Assembly: GCA_016801885.1 (NCBI GenBank) | Contig: CM028903.1 | Span: forward strand, 12,200,535 to 12,264,534 | From: Toxotes chatareus | Lineage: Eukaryota; Chordata; Actinopteri; Toxotidae | DNA: 64,000 nucleotides | Reading direction: 5' to 3' | In this document: piece by piece, positions 25,825-38,670 of the stretch | How the letters are laid out: each line of letters starts with the position of its first letter | Numbering within the stretch: position 1 is the stretch's first letter | Translations under genes and position numbers: made by a program | Notes under the pieces: generated by a model | What the model saw: the letters and a program-made list of their open reading frames with translations, nothing else | What the model was told of the DNA's origin: nothing | Databases searched by the model: none

Positions 25825-28800
25825 ATTGTGAATATCTCAACATCTACTTGGATTGGCACAAAGTACAATCTCACAAACGACTGCTTAAAAGGGGTTGTTT
25901 ACAGTAACAAACCTACTCAAGTATCATGCTACTATGCATCTAAATGGTCTTTTAGCCTCTATTAGCTAATTGTTTTGTTTTAAGGCACACTTACTGGCAG
26001 GCAGACAAGGGACAGAGAGTGACTAGCTAATGAAGAGACATGGTTGTAGAGCCAGATATTTTCCTAAGGGGGTGCTGGAAACAGAGCTATGAGAAAAGTG
26101 AATATTGGATTTATATTTGCCAGGTTGCCATAATAAATGCTACAAATGAATGCATATGTGTGGTCTATGTGTAGTGGATGTGTATATAGGCTATTGACTG
26201 CTAACACACCAGCCAGGGAACTTAACAAGGCACTACTGTGTCAGGGCTTTGGGTTTATCAAGTGCCTAAAAATCAATTAATAGCCTTAAACAACTATAAT
26301 GAGATAATAGAGGAAATAATAAAAAGGAGGTTCATACTCAACTGACATTTTTTTCTCTGCTATCAGAGGACACTGGAAAAGGCTAAATGGCCAAGGACCT
26401 GTTGAGCATTCACAGAAAAAAAGCATTTTGAATTAAAAAAGTAGATATTCTTCTTATGTGATATTGTTTGATTTCTTATAGATAAGTGATGGGTTGTGTT
26501 AACTAGACTAAGCTTCTGAAAAGAACCAGATTGGAGATCCAAAGCTCATCTTGCATGGCATAATATCCGTTTCTGTTCTCTGCATTGTGGAGAGAAATAT
26601 GAGGAACAACTGAGAGCAGGGAGAGCGGAGGAGGAGGTGGAGGGGGTTGTTTAGGAGAGAGCGAATGTACAGGTGAGCAAGGGTAGTTGGGGATGTTTGT
26701 TGTAATAATAGCTATACAGATGATGAGGTGCCGAGAGAGAGGCAAGGTGTAGAATTATGTTTGACAACCACAGGTGCAGAGCGAGCTAGAGGGACAGTGA
26801 CAGCGGGATGGAGGAGGGAAACGTGGAGCATGGAGGCAGGAACAGTTGGGAACAAAGTAGGAATGAGAGTGGAGCAAAGAGGAGAGAGGTGACAGTTTGC
26901 ACTGAAACAGAACACCTGCTTACTCCATTGCCTCTTTAAACTCTCTCTTGCTACAGCCTTCAGCTTTGCCCTCCCCCCCAGTTCAACCTCACTGGACTCC
27001 CCCATGGTCTCCCTCTCTCTCGGACTTCTCCCTTCTCGTCTTTCTTTCCCCCTCATCTTTGCCTTGTTCGTTCTCACCGAGCTCGTTTGTTTGATAGACG
27101 AGGTAATTACCAGGAAGTGTATGAGCATCCCACCTGAGAGGCTTGGTGCATGTGTGTGTACAAGTGTGTGATCCAGTGTAATTATGAGGGATTAAGATGT
27201 TTATCAAACTGCTGTTGTAAGACATAGATGCATAATAGTGCTGGCCCTCTGAAGGTAAGCAAATTTTTGACTCCAAAATTGCTTGGATGTGAGAGAAGAA
27301 ATGTCTCTGCAAACGTTCCAAAAAAATTGCTCAGATTAAAGAAAATGTTGACAGCAAAATTAGCTGTTTATAACAAGTCTGGCATTCAACATTATTAGAT
27401 TTTGAATGTACAGTATCTTTCCTTGATATCAAATTAGTTTTTATATGCGTGTAATATGTGTGATGTGTAATATTTTTCAGGCAAGGACGGTCCAACAAAA
27501 AAAATGGATCTCACAGTTTTGAAGCTTGGCCAATACTGGGGCCTCAAAAGCAGAATATATTGCCCTCTGATGCTTAGTTTGTGACCATTTGTCACCCTTT
27601 AAAGTTGCTACTAATGTTTTACAAAACTGTTTCCCTCTTACACTTGCAGCCAGGACAAAACAACATTATTGTACTTATGTGTTAGACACATACATTCATC
27701 ATCACATGAGTCATGGCTGGTGGTGAGACTCAACGACACAACAAAAAAGCAATAAACCTGCCACATTACAGACAGTTATTTGATTCAATGTCAATATAAA
27801 ATGATACTGATTAATTCAGTTTAAATCTGTTTTGGTGTGTTCCAAGTGGTGTCTCACACTGTGGGCTGGTCTACACTGCTGCAAGATTCATTTGCCATTG
27901 TCATTCATTTGCATTTACTTGCATCTTAAATCCAAACATGACCTATTTAAAAGCTTTGAGGATATCTTGGCTGCACTATATACTGTGTGGCAAGAAGCAG
28001 CTGGTTGGTATAATAGGATCTAGCGCATTAGCTTCCTCCTCCTTATACAGAGAGGGAGATATGTGCAGAAAATATAAGCAATCAAGACATCCACGTTGTG
28101 TGTGTGGACTTGGAAATGTCATGGAGTAACACCTGTTAATCATGCTCTCTAATGCTTTTCACTGTTGATAGCATAAGGAGGCTCAATAGTGGGCAGACAG
28201 TCGCCTCTGTGTTCTTGATTTGTTCTTGATGGATACAGATCTGAAGGTAAAGAAGAGCACTAACTGTGTGACCTCTGAACCTTTATTTATGAGAGGTGGG
28301 TGTATGTGTCTACGTGTGTGACTCTGTTATGTGCTCCTGCTTTGAATATAACTAGTCTGTTGGCCCTAAATGAGCACATGCTGCTGCATAGTGCTTGCAT
28401 ATGCTGAATATTGAGAACTGTTAAACTAAAACAAATGGTCATATCTGTAGTTTATACACATTTAAATCAAAGTATTTTAAACCATCTTTTAAAACCGGAA
28501 TAAGATAAATAAGTAAATCTATTCTATTCTATTTGGACTGAAAATGCAATTTCTGACTTTAAAAACCACTCTAAACATTTTATTTGAGGCAGTATTTGCC
28601 TAAACTTTCTGAGATTAATAACAAAAAGATTAAGATTTGAGTATAAATGGAATCATATTTAATCGTTTAAACAAGAATTCAAAGGCTGCAGGTTTCAGTC
28701 CACTGTTGTTGTTCCCTTCATTAGTAAACTGATGAACTGGAGTCTATACTTTACTTTTTATTTTCTTGCAATAATAAGTATTGCTTATGATTTACTTACT

Positions 28801-28960
28801 TGTTTAAATAAATAAATTAGGGTCCAAATAAACAAAGTTTTCTCTCTGTATATGTGTTTGCAATTGTTTTTCTTTTGTGCATCTTTTGTGTGTCTGTGTG
28901 TTTTGTTTGTGTAGTTTGGGAGATGATAGGTTGGCCTGGGGGAAGGTCAGTAAGAAGTTG
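25825..28960. other. non-genic stretch with purine-rich tract
   Basis: A G/A-rich + strand segment spans 26580-26900, followed by a pyrimidine-rich segment at 26940-27070. The 138- and 110-codon minus-strand frames here lie on these biased tracts and show no domain. GAAGGTAAGC at about 27252 looks like a splice donor, but no coding frame precedes it. Confidence 0.4.
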
Positions 28961-28964
28961 TTTT

Positions 28965-29025
28965 CACACACAAACATGCACACACACACGCACACACACA
29001 TGCACACACACACACACACACACAG
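28965..29025 (+). repeat. interrupted (CA)n microsatellite
   Basis: CA units are broken by single substitutions (TG, CG) across about 60 bp. Frames on both strands here are repeat-derived. Confidence 0.9.
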
Positions 29026-29286
29026 ATTGTAGACATGGATTCTGAGAGAATGGAAATACAAGAAAACAAACAACGAAGGAGAAAGGAAAAGAGGAAGAAA
29101 AATCATCATTTGAACAAAGGGGTTTTAGTTAATATGCACATGCACACATCCATAAAAAAAGACAAATGAAAAATAAGAAAAATAAGAATGGAAAAGTGAG
29201 CGAAAGTACCATAGCAAGGGAGACACAAGAAAAGGTAAAAATCCTTGGGAGACACATATGATTCTTAACTGCTGTTTACACAAAAA

Positions 29287-29691
29287 GCATTTAAAGGATT
29301 TCCTTTGGTGAATAGTTGCAAAGATCTACAAAGAATAGGTTTACAACAGTTGCTGTCAAACAGGGATGTTCTTGCATGTTTGCCCACCAGTTACAGAAAA
29401 AGTTTAATTTTCCAAGCATGGCCTGCTGCCTGCACTGAGGGAGCAAGGGTAAACACAGAGAGATGGTGTGAAAATGTCTTGGACACAATAATGGAGGACC
29501 AGGTGAAAACCCTGCAGTCGAGGGGGGAAGCTGCAGCATATGCTGGGCAAGATTCAGACATGGACAACAAAATAGCTGTTGGCCAGATTTCTACTGGCAA
29601 AGAGAGATGGAGAGGCATCCTGGAAACGGACACATTTCAAGACTGACTGTTGAGGATTGCTGTGGATGAAATACATAAAGTGATCCACTGG
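29287..29691 (+). pseudogene. RecQ-like DNA helicase N-terminal ATPase fragment
   Basis: Read from 29305, one frame shows the order of a RecQ-family helicase start. Residues 9-25 (QRIGLQQLLSNRDVLAC) match the motif 0 layout. LPTSYRKSLIFQ at residues 26-37 matches motif I, usually LPTGxGKSLxxQ. MEDQVKTLQSRG at 63-74 matches motif Ia. After one TGA at 29644 the same frame continues with LLRIAVDEIHKVIHW, a DExH motif II at 29665-29676. Decay signs: the Walker A glycines are S and R (SYRKS), part of the motif I-Ia spacer is unlike the family, and the TGA may be a CGA-to-TGA change. The segment ends at CACTG/GTAAGA, a good splice-donor match. No downstream helicase motifs III-VI were found in the next kilobase. 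It is probably a dead fragment of a dispersed RecQ-like copy; a real exon is less likely. Confidence 0.6.
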
Positions 29692-31256
29692 TAAGAGACA
29701 AATTACAATTAGTCATCTATCCAGCTATTTTTATCATTTCAATAGCTAACGTTACTGTATTGTGTGAATATTTAACTCACTGTGGCACTGTGCAATAACC
29801 CTGGAACACAAAGTTCTTACATCCACTGTACCTACTGTGCTTTAGTGAGTCCAGTGAGCTCTTCCAGAATTAAAGTATAGACAGGCATCACCTCTAGGGC
29901 ACCAATTGTCAAACGATGTAATATCACACAGGCAACATATGTCTTTTACTGTTGTTTGTTGCGTTTCATTTTTCAGGGAATTTCATATTTTAAAGATGGA
30001 GCGACCCTCCTCATGTGCAAATGGTCCACCAAAACAAGTTCCCCGTACCATGACAGTATTTTGCAGGGACACAGCAGCTTCTTCCTGGGCTTAACATCTC
30101 CCAAGATTATTGTGATTGGTTTGAAGAAATACAAACAAGCCAAAATGTTATTTCCCCTATTGCAGAATGATAATAGGTGCAGCCAGATCATTCTCCAGCT
30201 CTGACACAACACTGTGGAGATAGGCCTGGCTATGTGAGACTAATGATGGTCTAAAAGTCTGACAGTGTGGTTAACAAAACTGTGGCACATACACAGTTTT
30301 ACTGTCTTATGCACTGCCAAGCATGAGTGATCCTTTAACAGTACAGTGTGTCTGTGGCTACAGTAAAGTTAAGTGTTCCCAGGCTGCACTGTGATGGATG
30401 ACCTCCTGTCCTCACCTAATGAAAACACGAACACCCTGCTGTAATCACATCTATGAATACAAGTGAAAATCCATAACATTTTGCTCTCACCACCAGAACA
30501 ATCAATGTCTAGCTCACACCTTTGGTCTCTGTGTTATAAAAACAGGTCTGTTGCTGCAGGTAACAGGACAATAGGCCCGGGCCAATAAAAAGAGAAACAA
30601 TATTCGGCGGTGAAGTAGGTTAAAATTGGACAGAAGATAAACTGGGAAAATGACAGGAGAGGACAGTGATAATGGAGGGAATAAAGCAGAGAGAAAGTAC
30701 TGAGAAGGTGATAACGCTGAGAAAAGTGGCGAGACATCAACATAAAATCATGAAAGAGAAAGTCAGAGGAGAGTGTCTGTAGAAAAGCCAAAGAGATGAC
30801 AGAGCGATATACTCACAAAGACAACAAGGAGAGAAGTATTACAAAATAAAGATCACAGATGCAAAAAAAGAGAAAGCATGTCACAATAAAAACAACAAAA
30901 ACCCTTGTGCAGAGCATTGCAGAAAACGATGAGGGTGATGTAAAAACAGAGGGCAGGATTGTTTTTTTCTTTATAGTTTTGTTTTTACAGTATACCACGC
31001 ATTAGACAATGACAGATACAGTTTGACTCAGACCCACAGCACAGAGATTTCGTTGAATGCTCCTCGGCTTATACGCAAGGGAGTCTCCGAACAACATGCT
31101 GGGACTAAAAGCACAATACAAAAATCCTCCTCCCTGAAGCAGAGTACTTTCTCTAGAGAAACTACACTTTCTGAAGCAGCCGGTTACATCAACCCAAAGT
31201 GGGCCACTGTGTTTTTGGACAACAGAACTGAATCAGTCAGTGAGCTAAACCCTCTT
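29692..31256. other. non-genic stretch with purine-rich tract
   Basis: A CTAACGTTAC patch lies near 29745. A purine-rich + strand segment runs through 30590-30900. An 82-codon + frame at 29956-30204 follows a TTTTTCAG acceptor-like site, but it shows no RecQ motif and I do not call it coding. Confidence 0.35.
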
Positions 31257-31262
31257 ACTTAC

Positions 31263-31337
31263 AATCGTATCATGTCACGGTCTGCCAAGTCGTACACGAT
31301 CACCAGGCTATCATCGGTGTGATATTGGTGGGGGTGA
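31263..31337 (-). CDS. candidate 75-nt internal exon, product unknown
   Basis: On the minus strand a frame reads HPHQYH followed by DDSLVIVYDLADRDMIRL, which looks protein-like and has no low complexity. The frame is cut exactly by ATACGATT/GTAAGTAAG, a near-perfect vertebrate 5' splice site (GTAAGT at 31262-31257). On the other side a CAG at 31340-31338 can serve as acceptor, giving a 75-nt exon with matching phases at both ends. The polypyrimidine tract before that CAG is poor. An alternative acceptor is TTTAG upstream at about 31361. I do not recognise the protein; the VIVYDL pattern would suit a beta-propeller strand, but that is speculation. No companion exon was found in the window. Chance remains possible. 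Confidence 0.3.
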
Positions 31338-33085
31338 CTGGTGCGTGCAATACAACTCTAAATTTACACACATGTCGGCTGGGCTAATTCAACAATGAGA
31401 CAGTGAAGATGATGTTGATATGAATAACTTTGTTGGGATGTTGTCGCCACAAGTTGCAGAACCATCACGCCATATGTAGCTTACACAAAAGTCTGAAGTC
31501 ACGTCTGCATGCCTATGTGAACACGTCTTGTGACTGTGCCCTCATTTTCGTGAGGGTGCCTTTTGTGTGTCTGTATGTGTGAATGTACAATCTGTGTTCA
31601 CAACTAAATATATCCGTGGGCTGTTATGCTTCTTTCAAAAAAAAAAACAAAACACTATTATAAAACACTGCGCAGACTTCATTGTCTCAACAAGAAGTGA
31701 CACACACACACACCCCGACAATGAGATGCATTCCCTGCCTGACCTTGCCATGTTACCACCTCTCTTGTCATTTCAGGCCCTGCCACTTTCTCCCGCATTG
31801 CAGTAACCCCTGCATTCCCTGCATCTGAGCCACCTGACTCTTCCCCACCCATCTATTCACCTGTTCCTAACTGCCTAATCAATAACCGGCCCATTTCCAC
31901 TTTTGGATTTTGTCACCTGCTCTTTTTGTCTTTTTGCCTGTTGTCAACCACTGCTCGACACCGCATTGCTTGTCCCTGCCTGCCTTTGTTTGCTGAGCCT
32001 TAACAAACTGTGAACTATTCTGAACTTTTACCAATGTCTCTGACTCATACAGTTGAGTCCTCCCTGTCCTGAACAATGACAAGGTAATACAGGTAGTTAC
32101 ACAGATGAGCCCACACATGCTCTTTTTCTCTCTCACAAACACACGCACGCACACTCCCAAAAATATAAATACTCTGCTATTGGAAATTAATACAGCATAG
32201 CTTATTGTCTTGTTGAGCGACTGGGCTGCTGCCAAAGACACTTTGTCACTCATTTTGTTTGCGCACTCATGAAACCTTGTATCTCCAGTGTAGCTTTTTT
32301 TCTCTCTATTTAAAGAGTTGCTTTTTCTCTGGACAGCACATTTTTGAAGGGGGGGGGTGTTGTTACAGAATAGAAGCTTTCACAACAGACATTTTGACAT
32401 GCAAGTTAATCACATGTGGCTCTAACAGCATTAAAAAGGCTCTTTTCTGTTTACTTATTTAAGGAAAATGGACAGCAGCAGGGTACAGGAACTGGAAGTG
32501 TAAATAGGTAACTGTTTGCTATATTAGCTATATCAGCTTTGCACAGTGCAAGTATTTTTGATGGCAAAAAAGTATAAAAAAGTACAAAGATAACTATATT
32601 TTGCTGTATGTACTGTGGAATTATAACACAGCTTTTGATTAAAACTTTAGAAATAGTAATTTTAATATCTTTACCTACAGACCTTTGTCACTCACGCCAT
32701 TTTGAGGCATCACATCGTGAAAAGCACGGATGTAAATAACAAAATGAATGATGTCTGAATTCCATTTAGTTGCTTCACTTTCAGGGTCCTGGTATTGTGC
32801 ATTCTAGCTCACTGTCATGCTGTCATGGCTTAATGGGAGTCTTGAAAAGAACGGAGTCAGCGCTAATGTTATTAGTAACACCTGTGCTTTTCCTTCCCAG
32901 ACAAGTCAAAATGTCTGCTGTGAAAAAAAAAAGAAAAAGAAAAACCCTATTCAACAAAGCAATATTCAGAATGGAATCAGTGGCAGCTTTCTACCGACTG
33001 ATACTTTCTTTGACATTTTTCTCAAAGTGTTACTAAGAAATGATTCTATTTTCCACGTTTAGATGATAATGTTTTACCAAACTAA
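31338..33085. other. non-genic stretch, no gene recognised
   Basis: Contains an A10 run near 31639, a short CACACA patch near 31700, a GGGGGGGG run at 32350-32357, and AAAAAGTATAAAAAAGTA at about 32566-32583. Frames are at most 124 codons without domains. Confidence 0.4.
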
Positions 33086-33087
33086 TC

Positions 33088-33090
<3 letters not shown>

Positions 33091-33149
<59 letters not shown>

Positions 33150-33159
33150 TGTGTGTGTG
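33091..33159 (+). repeat. (TG)n microsatellite, 69 bp
   Basis: TG units with one slipped register (GG) at 33142-33143. The minus-strand frame of HTHT residues over it is an artefact. Confidence 0.97.
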
Positions 33160-36100
33160 ATTAGTTTCAGTGACCATGTCAGTGTGATTTTCTTTCATGT
33201 TTTTTTTATGACAGGGATTGGCTATCAGCCTCCACAGAGGGACCTTGCTGTTGTGTAAATGGAGCCTTGCCCGCTGCAGGCCTTGGCAGTGGCAGCAGAG
33301 CCACAGACAGAGAGAAATAGAGAGGAGGGAGTGGGGAGGTGGAGAGGGTGCACAGTTGTGGTGGTCATGGTGCAAGGAAAAAAAGAAAGAAAAATGTATC
33401 TGGCATTAAGGGAAGAGACAGGAAGTGATATTTCTGTTATGCCTTGGTTTGAGTCAGGTAGTTTAACATGCTACTTTTGGGGCCTTGGCATGCTGGCACT
33501 GAGAGAAAGACGGACAACAGATGGACAAGGAAATGGAGCAGCAGGAACAAACTGTGGAAATAAGAAACAATGAGAATGAAAGGGAAAATGGAGAGAGAAT
33601 GGCTGGCATTGAGAAGTGGCCTGCTGTCAGTGTAGCTGCAGGGAACAGTTTGTCGACCAGTCTTTTGACTGTCCATTCTAAACAAACTAGCAGAAAGCCT
33701 TTTAAGGACCATTAGTAGCCATAGCCTTTAAAACTGGCTACATTTCAGCTGCATGCTTTTGCTTCGTATACTGTACACTGAACTTGACAAGAACAAGAAC
33801 AAGCATGCAAAGTTTATTTGCTTTAGTGGTGAGGCATACTCAAACATCAACAGAGGTTGGCACTCATAGTCTGATTAGCCTTTTATTGCATGTTAAGCAT
33901 ACAGTTCCATCTCTTCTTCACCAGTGGCATCTATGAAAGGAAAGGAACACTTCATGTCTATGATACAGTATACCTGAAAAGTTAGCTCAGTCAGATTGGT
34001 GCATCTGCATCCCTATGCCTTTCCCCCTTTCTACACTGATGCATTTCAGCCATTTCCAGCCGTTCTAATACATCTGGGCATCATACAGAATTCATAGAAC
34101 TGGTGCGTACGTAACTTTCAGTTTAACCTCTATAAAAGCCGGTAACAGCTCCTGTTTCACTTGCACTTAAAAGTCTTTTTTTGATACCACTTGACACTGA
34201 AAACAGTAATGGTGATTTCAGTCCCCTGGAGTCTCCACTTTTCCTGAAAGCCAAAATGGTGGTTCAGAGCCGTGGACTGGCCTGGTCGCCTATCTTATCT
34301 TAATGCTATCTTAGTGAGGCTTCAGCAGATGCAGTGGAGGCACTGAGTGACAGTACAGGGAATACAGAGTGGTAGGAGGGCGTAAAATTTGCCTTAAACA
34401 CTATAACACTGATCAATACTGTAAAATACTTGCTTACTAGTAGTAGTGTTGTTTTCTGCTCCTAGAAAGTACTGTAGATCTGAAGTACTGTAGATCTGTA
34501 GTATTGTCGATCTGTAGATCTGGGAAAATGTCATTTATTTTTCTCATATTTTAGGGAATCTAAAGGAGGAAATTTCTGTTTTTTTGCTGGAAAAAGGAAA
34601 ATAACATCTGTAGTAATAACCACTGTAGACTGAGACCACGATGGACCAGAATATAAGAAATGACTAAGCAATTTACCAACTCAAAAAAGTTGATTTAGTG
34701 TTAAGTCCCTCATTATCAAGATGTGTGTGTTCCTACACTGTTTATCAGCACATGCACAACAACATGTCTGTCCTCTCCCTGTTCTGCCTTCAGGCTGTCC
34801 AGGAACAGCATCAAAATCCTGCTTCAGATGTTGTTCCTTCAGAAGTCTTGTGGTTGGAGCCATCAAACCGAGGTGCTGGTCTCTGTTTTCTGGCCTGAAG
34901 AAATGCTATGTGAACCCTCTGTGCTGGCACATGGCATCTGTGATGCCAGAGGTGCATTTTCGGGGTGTTTACATTGCCAAGGCAGCATCCGTGCATGGCA
35001 TGTTTGTCCTCCGCAGGTTGTCTTTGTAAAAAATAGGGACCACCATATGGTTTCGTTCTTTAAGGAGCTGGTAGCATCCTCAGCCTGCAGCATCGTGTTT
35101 CAATCATGACCCTACTGTCAGCCTGTAGGAAGTAAGAACTCTCTCAGTCAAAACACACAAACACAGACGCACACACCCTCAGGGGATGCGGCAAATTGTG
35201 CACTACTAGTCACTTTGCTTTTTAAAACACTAAATACATTCTTCACTTGCATTTTAATAAGCAGGCCTGTCACACCACACACCATGCTAAGGTGAGGAGC
35301 ATCATTTAAAGCATCTCTGGCATGTCTGCTAGCGATCCATCTTTCTTAGGGTGGTGGAGATCCAGCCCCTGTTTGCCCCTAAGGTGACAGGAGCGTGCTG
35401 AATGCTCCACAAGGTCTGTGCAGATATAGGTTACATCCTAGAGGAAGGGGCGGCTCCTGCCAAGATGACTAAAGCGACAATTGAGATGACAATGATGTGT
35501 ATGAGAAGGAGCTGTCAGGAAATGGTTCTATGAGCAATGGAGCTGCTATACATGTGTCCACTCCTGCAGAAGTGCCTGCATGTCTGACTGAGCATGACTA
35601 CATCTAGAGGGCAAAACTCTCCAGATGTCGTTTATCACTCTTCCGCTACATCGTGGATGCTGTAGATTAACACTGAATGTTCCTACTCAGTTCTATCTAC
35701 AATTCAGGACTTGAACCTCTTGTGTAAACAATACAGTAAAGAAATATTAGAATGTGTTGATAATGTAAACACATCATCAGAGAACCACTTGACAAAGTCC
35801 TGCTTAGAGCTCCCCAGAGTTTAGGGCTGACCCTGTTACATACATAAATTTTCAACATTAATTTTATACCCAGCATACATAAACATAAAACATAAACATA
35901 AACATGGGATTATCAAGGTAACGGAAATATCAATTACATAATAAGGAGTGAGGCCACACTACAGCTCAGATCAGTTAAGCTTCATTTATCCTCGGATTGC
36001 TGTCATACAAGGCCTCATCTGTGCAGCGGAATAATCAATCTCCCTTGAAAAAGGAAGCCTCCACTTCTTTGAAGACGAAAGGGGAGGAAATCAACTTTAC

Positions 36101-38504
36101 ACTCTGTGGTCCAGAACATCCCATTAAAATTTAACAGTGTTTTTTTTTTTTTTTTTGCACTGGTGATTTGAGAGGTCACAAGCATGTCTAACGAATAAAG
36201 TCAGCCCAATTCAGCCTGTTCATTAACATGCCGTTTTGAGTTTTGTCAAAAACATGTTTTCTTTTTTCTTCTGCTTTTGAAATGCAGCCTTTTTTGATGC
36301 CTTTTTTTAAATTGAGTGTCAAACTTTGAAACACAGTCAATCTGTATAATCATAATCATTGTGTGCACACTTAGTTTGTCTAGCACAACCATTATTTTGA
36401 CATTTAAATCACGATTAGGTCTGTATCTCTTTTAACTGTCATTAGTCAGCACACTCCAGGTCCAACCTGGCACAAACAGCAAATTTATTTGTGCTGCTTT
36501 AGTGTGGTTGCTTTTGTGGTAATTTAATAATGTTTTCTCATGTGGTAGTTCTCCATGTTGCTCCATGTTGTATATGACAGTCACTCACAGAATGATGAGA
36601 CCATTTATCAGTGTTTTGTTTTACACGCCAAGTGGAATCTTATGTTCCACTGTATCCACTAATGAGGTATTACCACACAGTGTACTGTACCTTATGTAGT
36701 GTGTATGTGTGTGCATACTTCTGTGATTTCATGTGTGTGGGCTCCAGCCAGCAAAGGCAGTCACGTATACAGAATGTTTGGCTGGTCTTCAAAAGCGAGA
36801 GGATTTGGATGAAGAATAGACACCCCTCTATATCTAGTTGTGCCTGCCTGTCTGTCTGTCTTTGTTTGTATGTCCTTTCCTCTATCTCCGACCCTCTTTT
36901 TGCAGATGGAAAAAAAAAAATCCTTCCATCTTTTGTTGACTAATCTCTCCTACTCAATAACATCTGCTTTCTCTGAACTACATTATCCTCTACTTACTGT
37001 GGTCTGTCATCGATAATTCAGCTTTGTGCATATAATAGACATAAATAATACAAGCGATACCATGCCATGTAGCTTTTGTTAGTTTCAAATTAAATTTTTT
37101 ACGTGTCAGTATTTCTACTTTACTGAAGAATTTTTTTCCCCCCCACTGGCTGGCTTTTGACACTCATCAAGAAACCTTCCTTGCCTTTCTTTAAAACAGC
37201 AGTGAGAAGTGGCCTCTTTTCTTGGATTTGTTTCTGCCTCCAGTCACTTTGAAGCACACAGGTATGCATAGCTGTCAGCGTGAGCATGTATGAATGTTTC
37301 AAGGCACTGAACTGTGTAATTAGCGAAGCAGCTTTATTAAGAGATCATTATACAGAGACACCTCTTGTAACATCCCTGAATATAACAGAGACTCAGATGC
37401 AGGGAAATACTCAGGAGACAACAAACAGTTTAAAAAGCCAAGGTCTTTACAAGGTAGCATGGTGGTCAAATACATATATGGGATTGGTAAGTATTTCAAA
37501 ATAAACCTGTAAGAGCGATACGCTATAATTTAATGGGATGTTACACCCATGGTCTCCATCATTTTCTCCATCATTGCATTTTTTTCTCCTTTCATCCCTC
37601 TTTCCACCATCTATTCAATCCACTGAGCATTTAGGCAAAAACAAAACAGCAGAAACAAACCACGAAAACGTCCAGACAGTGCACTAACATTTATAAAAAG
37701 GTAAGGTAATGTAACTATCGAGTGCTGTGGATATGGAGGTAACGTTAATGTTACTTTCAGCCTGCTATAATTAGTGTTGCTATCAGTAGGAGTGAGTCAG
37801 TCCCAGGATTGATGTTGGAGGTCCATCTAAATTGCCCTCTTGAAGATCACTAAACAAAGTTCACAGTACTGGTGTTAACCAATGATATAAGGTTATAAAC
37901 CTAGAAAATGAACAGCACTTTGATGAAGAGGTGAGTGATTCCAGCTTCTGAATGACTCACTGCTTTGCAGTGAACAGCACAGGTAGCTGCAGTAATGCAA
38001 GGTTAGCAGGAGCAACTGCACTAGATTACATTAGATTAGAGAGCGCAATTCTGTTCAAAGAGACAGAGTTTGGAAATGTTTACTGCATTTACTGAGGTGA
38101 GTCAGTTTGTACTACTGCAGAGCAGAATGATGTGGACACCTTGCGAGAGACACTTGTAACCGTGGTAACTGTACACAAAGATGGCAACAACTAAAATTTG
38201 ATTAAAACTAATACACATTTTCATCAAAAAACTAAATAAAAGCAGCTGTCACAATTAACAGTGTTGTGGTTCGCAGACAGCTACAAGGTTGATTGTGATA
38301 CATAACGCGACACTGATTGTCCTATTATAGTGATATTACAACAGTGACATATTATCCCAATTTCAGCAGACATGGAAAAAACATTATCATCCTACTCTTT
38401 GACTCATGTTTCTGGACATATGACAAATATGAGTCTAATATTTATCCTCTATTTAGCTGTATTAGCTTTAATACAGTGTCTGGGTTTTTAGTCTGTTAAA
38501 TGCA
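33160..38504. other. non-genic stretch, no gene recognised
   Basis: A purine-rich + strand region covers 33300-33610. A 16-bp tandem array is at 34467-34522. Frames overlap on both strands across 34690-35110 (up to 128 codons), without a recognised domain. A CATAAA-type short array lies at 35878-35905, a T17 run at 36140-36156, and a perfect 10-bp duplication CTCCATGTTG at 36551-36570. Confidence 0.4.
34467..34522 (+). repeat. 16-bp tandem array, about 3.5 copies
   Basis: AAGTACTGTAGATCTG occurs exactly at 34467-34482 and 34483-34498. TAGTATTGTCGATCTG follows at 34499-34514, and a partial TAGATCTG at 34515-34522. Each unit contains the palindromes AGTACT and/or AGATCT, so copies can fold locally. 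Confidence 0.93.
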
Positions 38505-38670
38505 TGATTCACCACCTATTTGCTACCTTTGGTGCTGAGTAGGTAGCATTATCAGAGCTTTATTTGGTGAAAAATGCTTCCCGCTGCTGCTGGACAGAAC
38601 AGAGTTCATGAAAGAGAGACCCCCATACAATGAACATGGGAATTGTAAAACTAAATCAATAAGCTAAAAA
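38505..38670. repeat. candidate dispersed teleost repeat
   Basis: The sequence GAGTAGGTAGCAT, then CCGCTGCTGCTGGACAGAACAGAGTTCATGAAAGAGAG (split here), then ATACAATGAACATGGGAATTGTAAAACTAAA resembles a repeat I have met in fish genomes. Boundaries and class are uncertain. Confidence 0.4.

Noticed and set aside
26712..27128. 138-codon minus-strand frame
   Set aside because: It lies over purine/pyrimidine-biased DNA without a recognisable domain.
37280..37504. 74-codon + frame reaching GGTAAGTAT, a donor-like site
   Set aside because: Product is not protein-like enough and no acceptor or partner exon was seen; kept out as chance.
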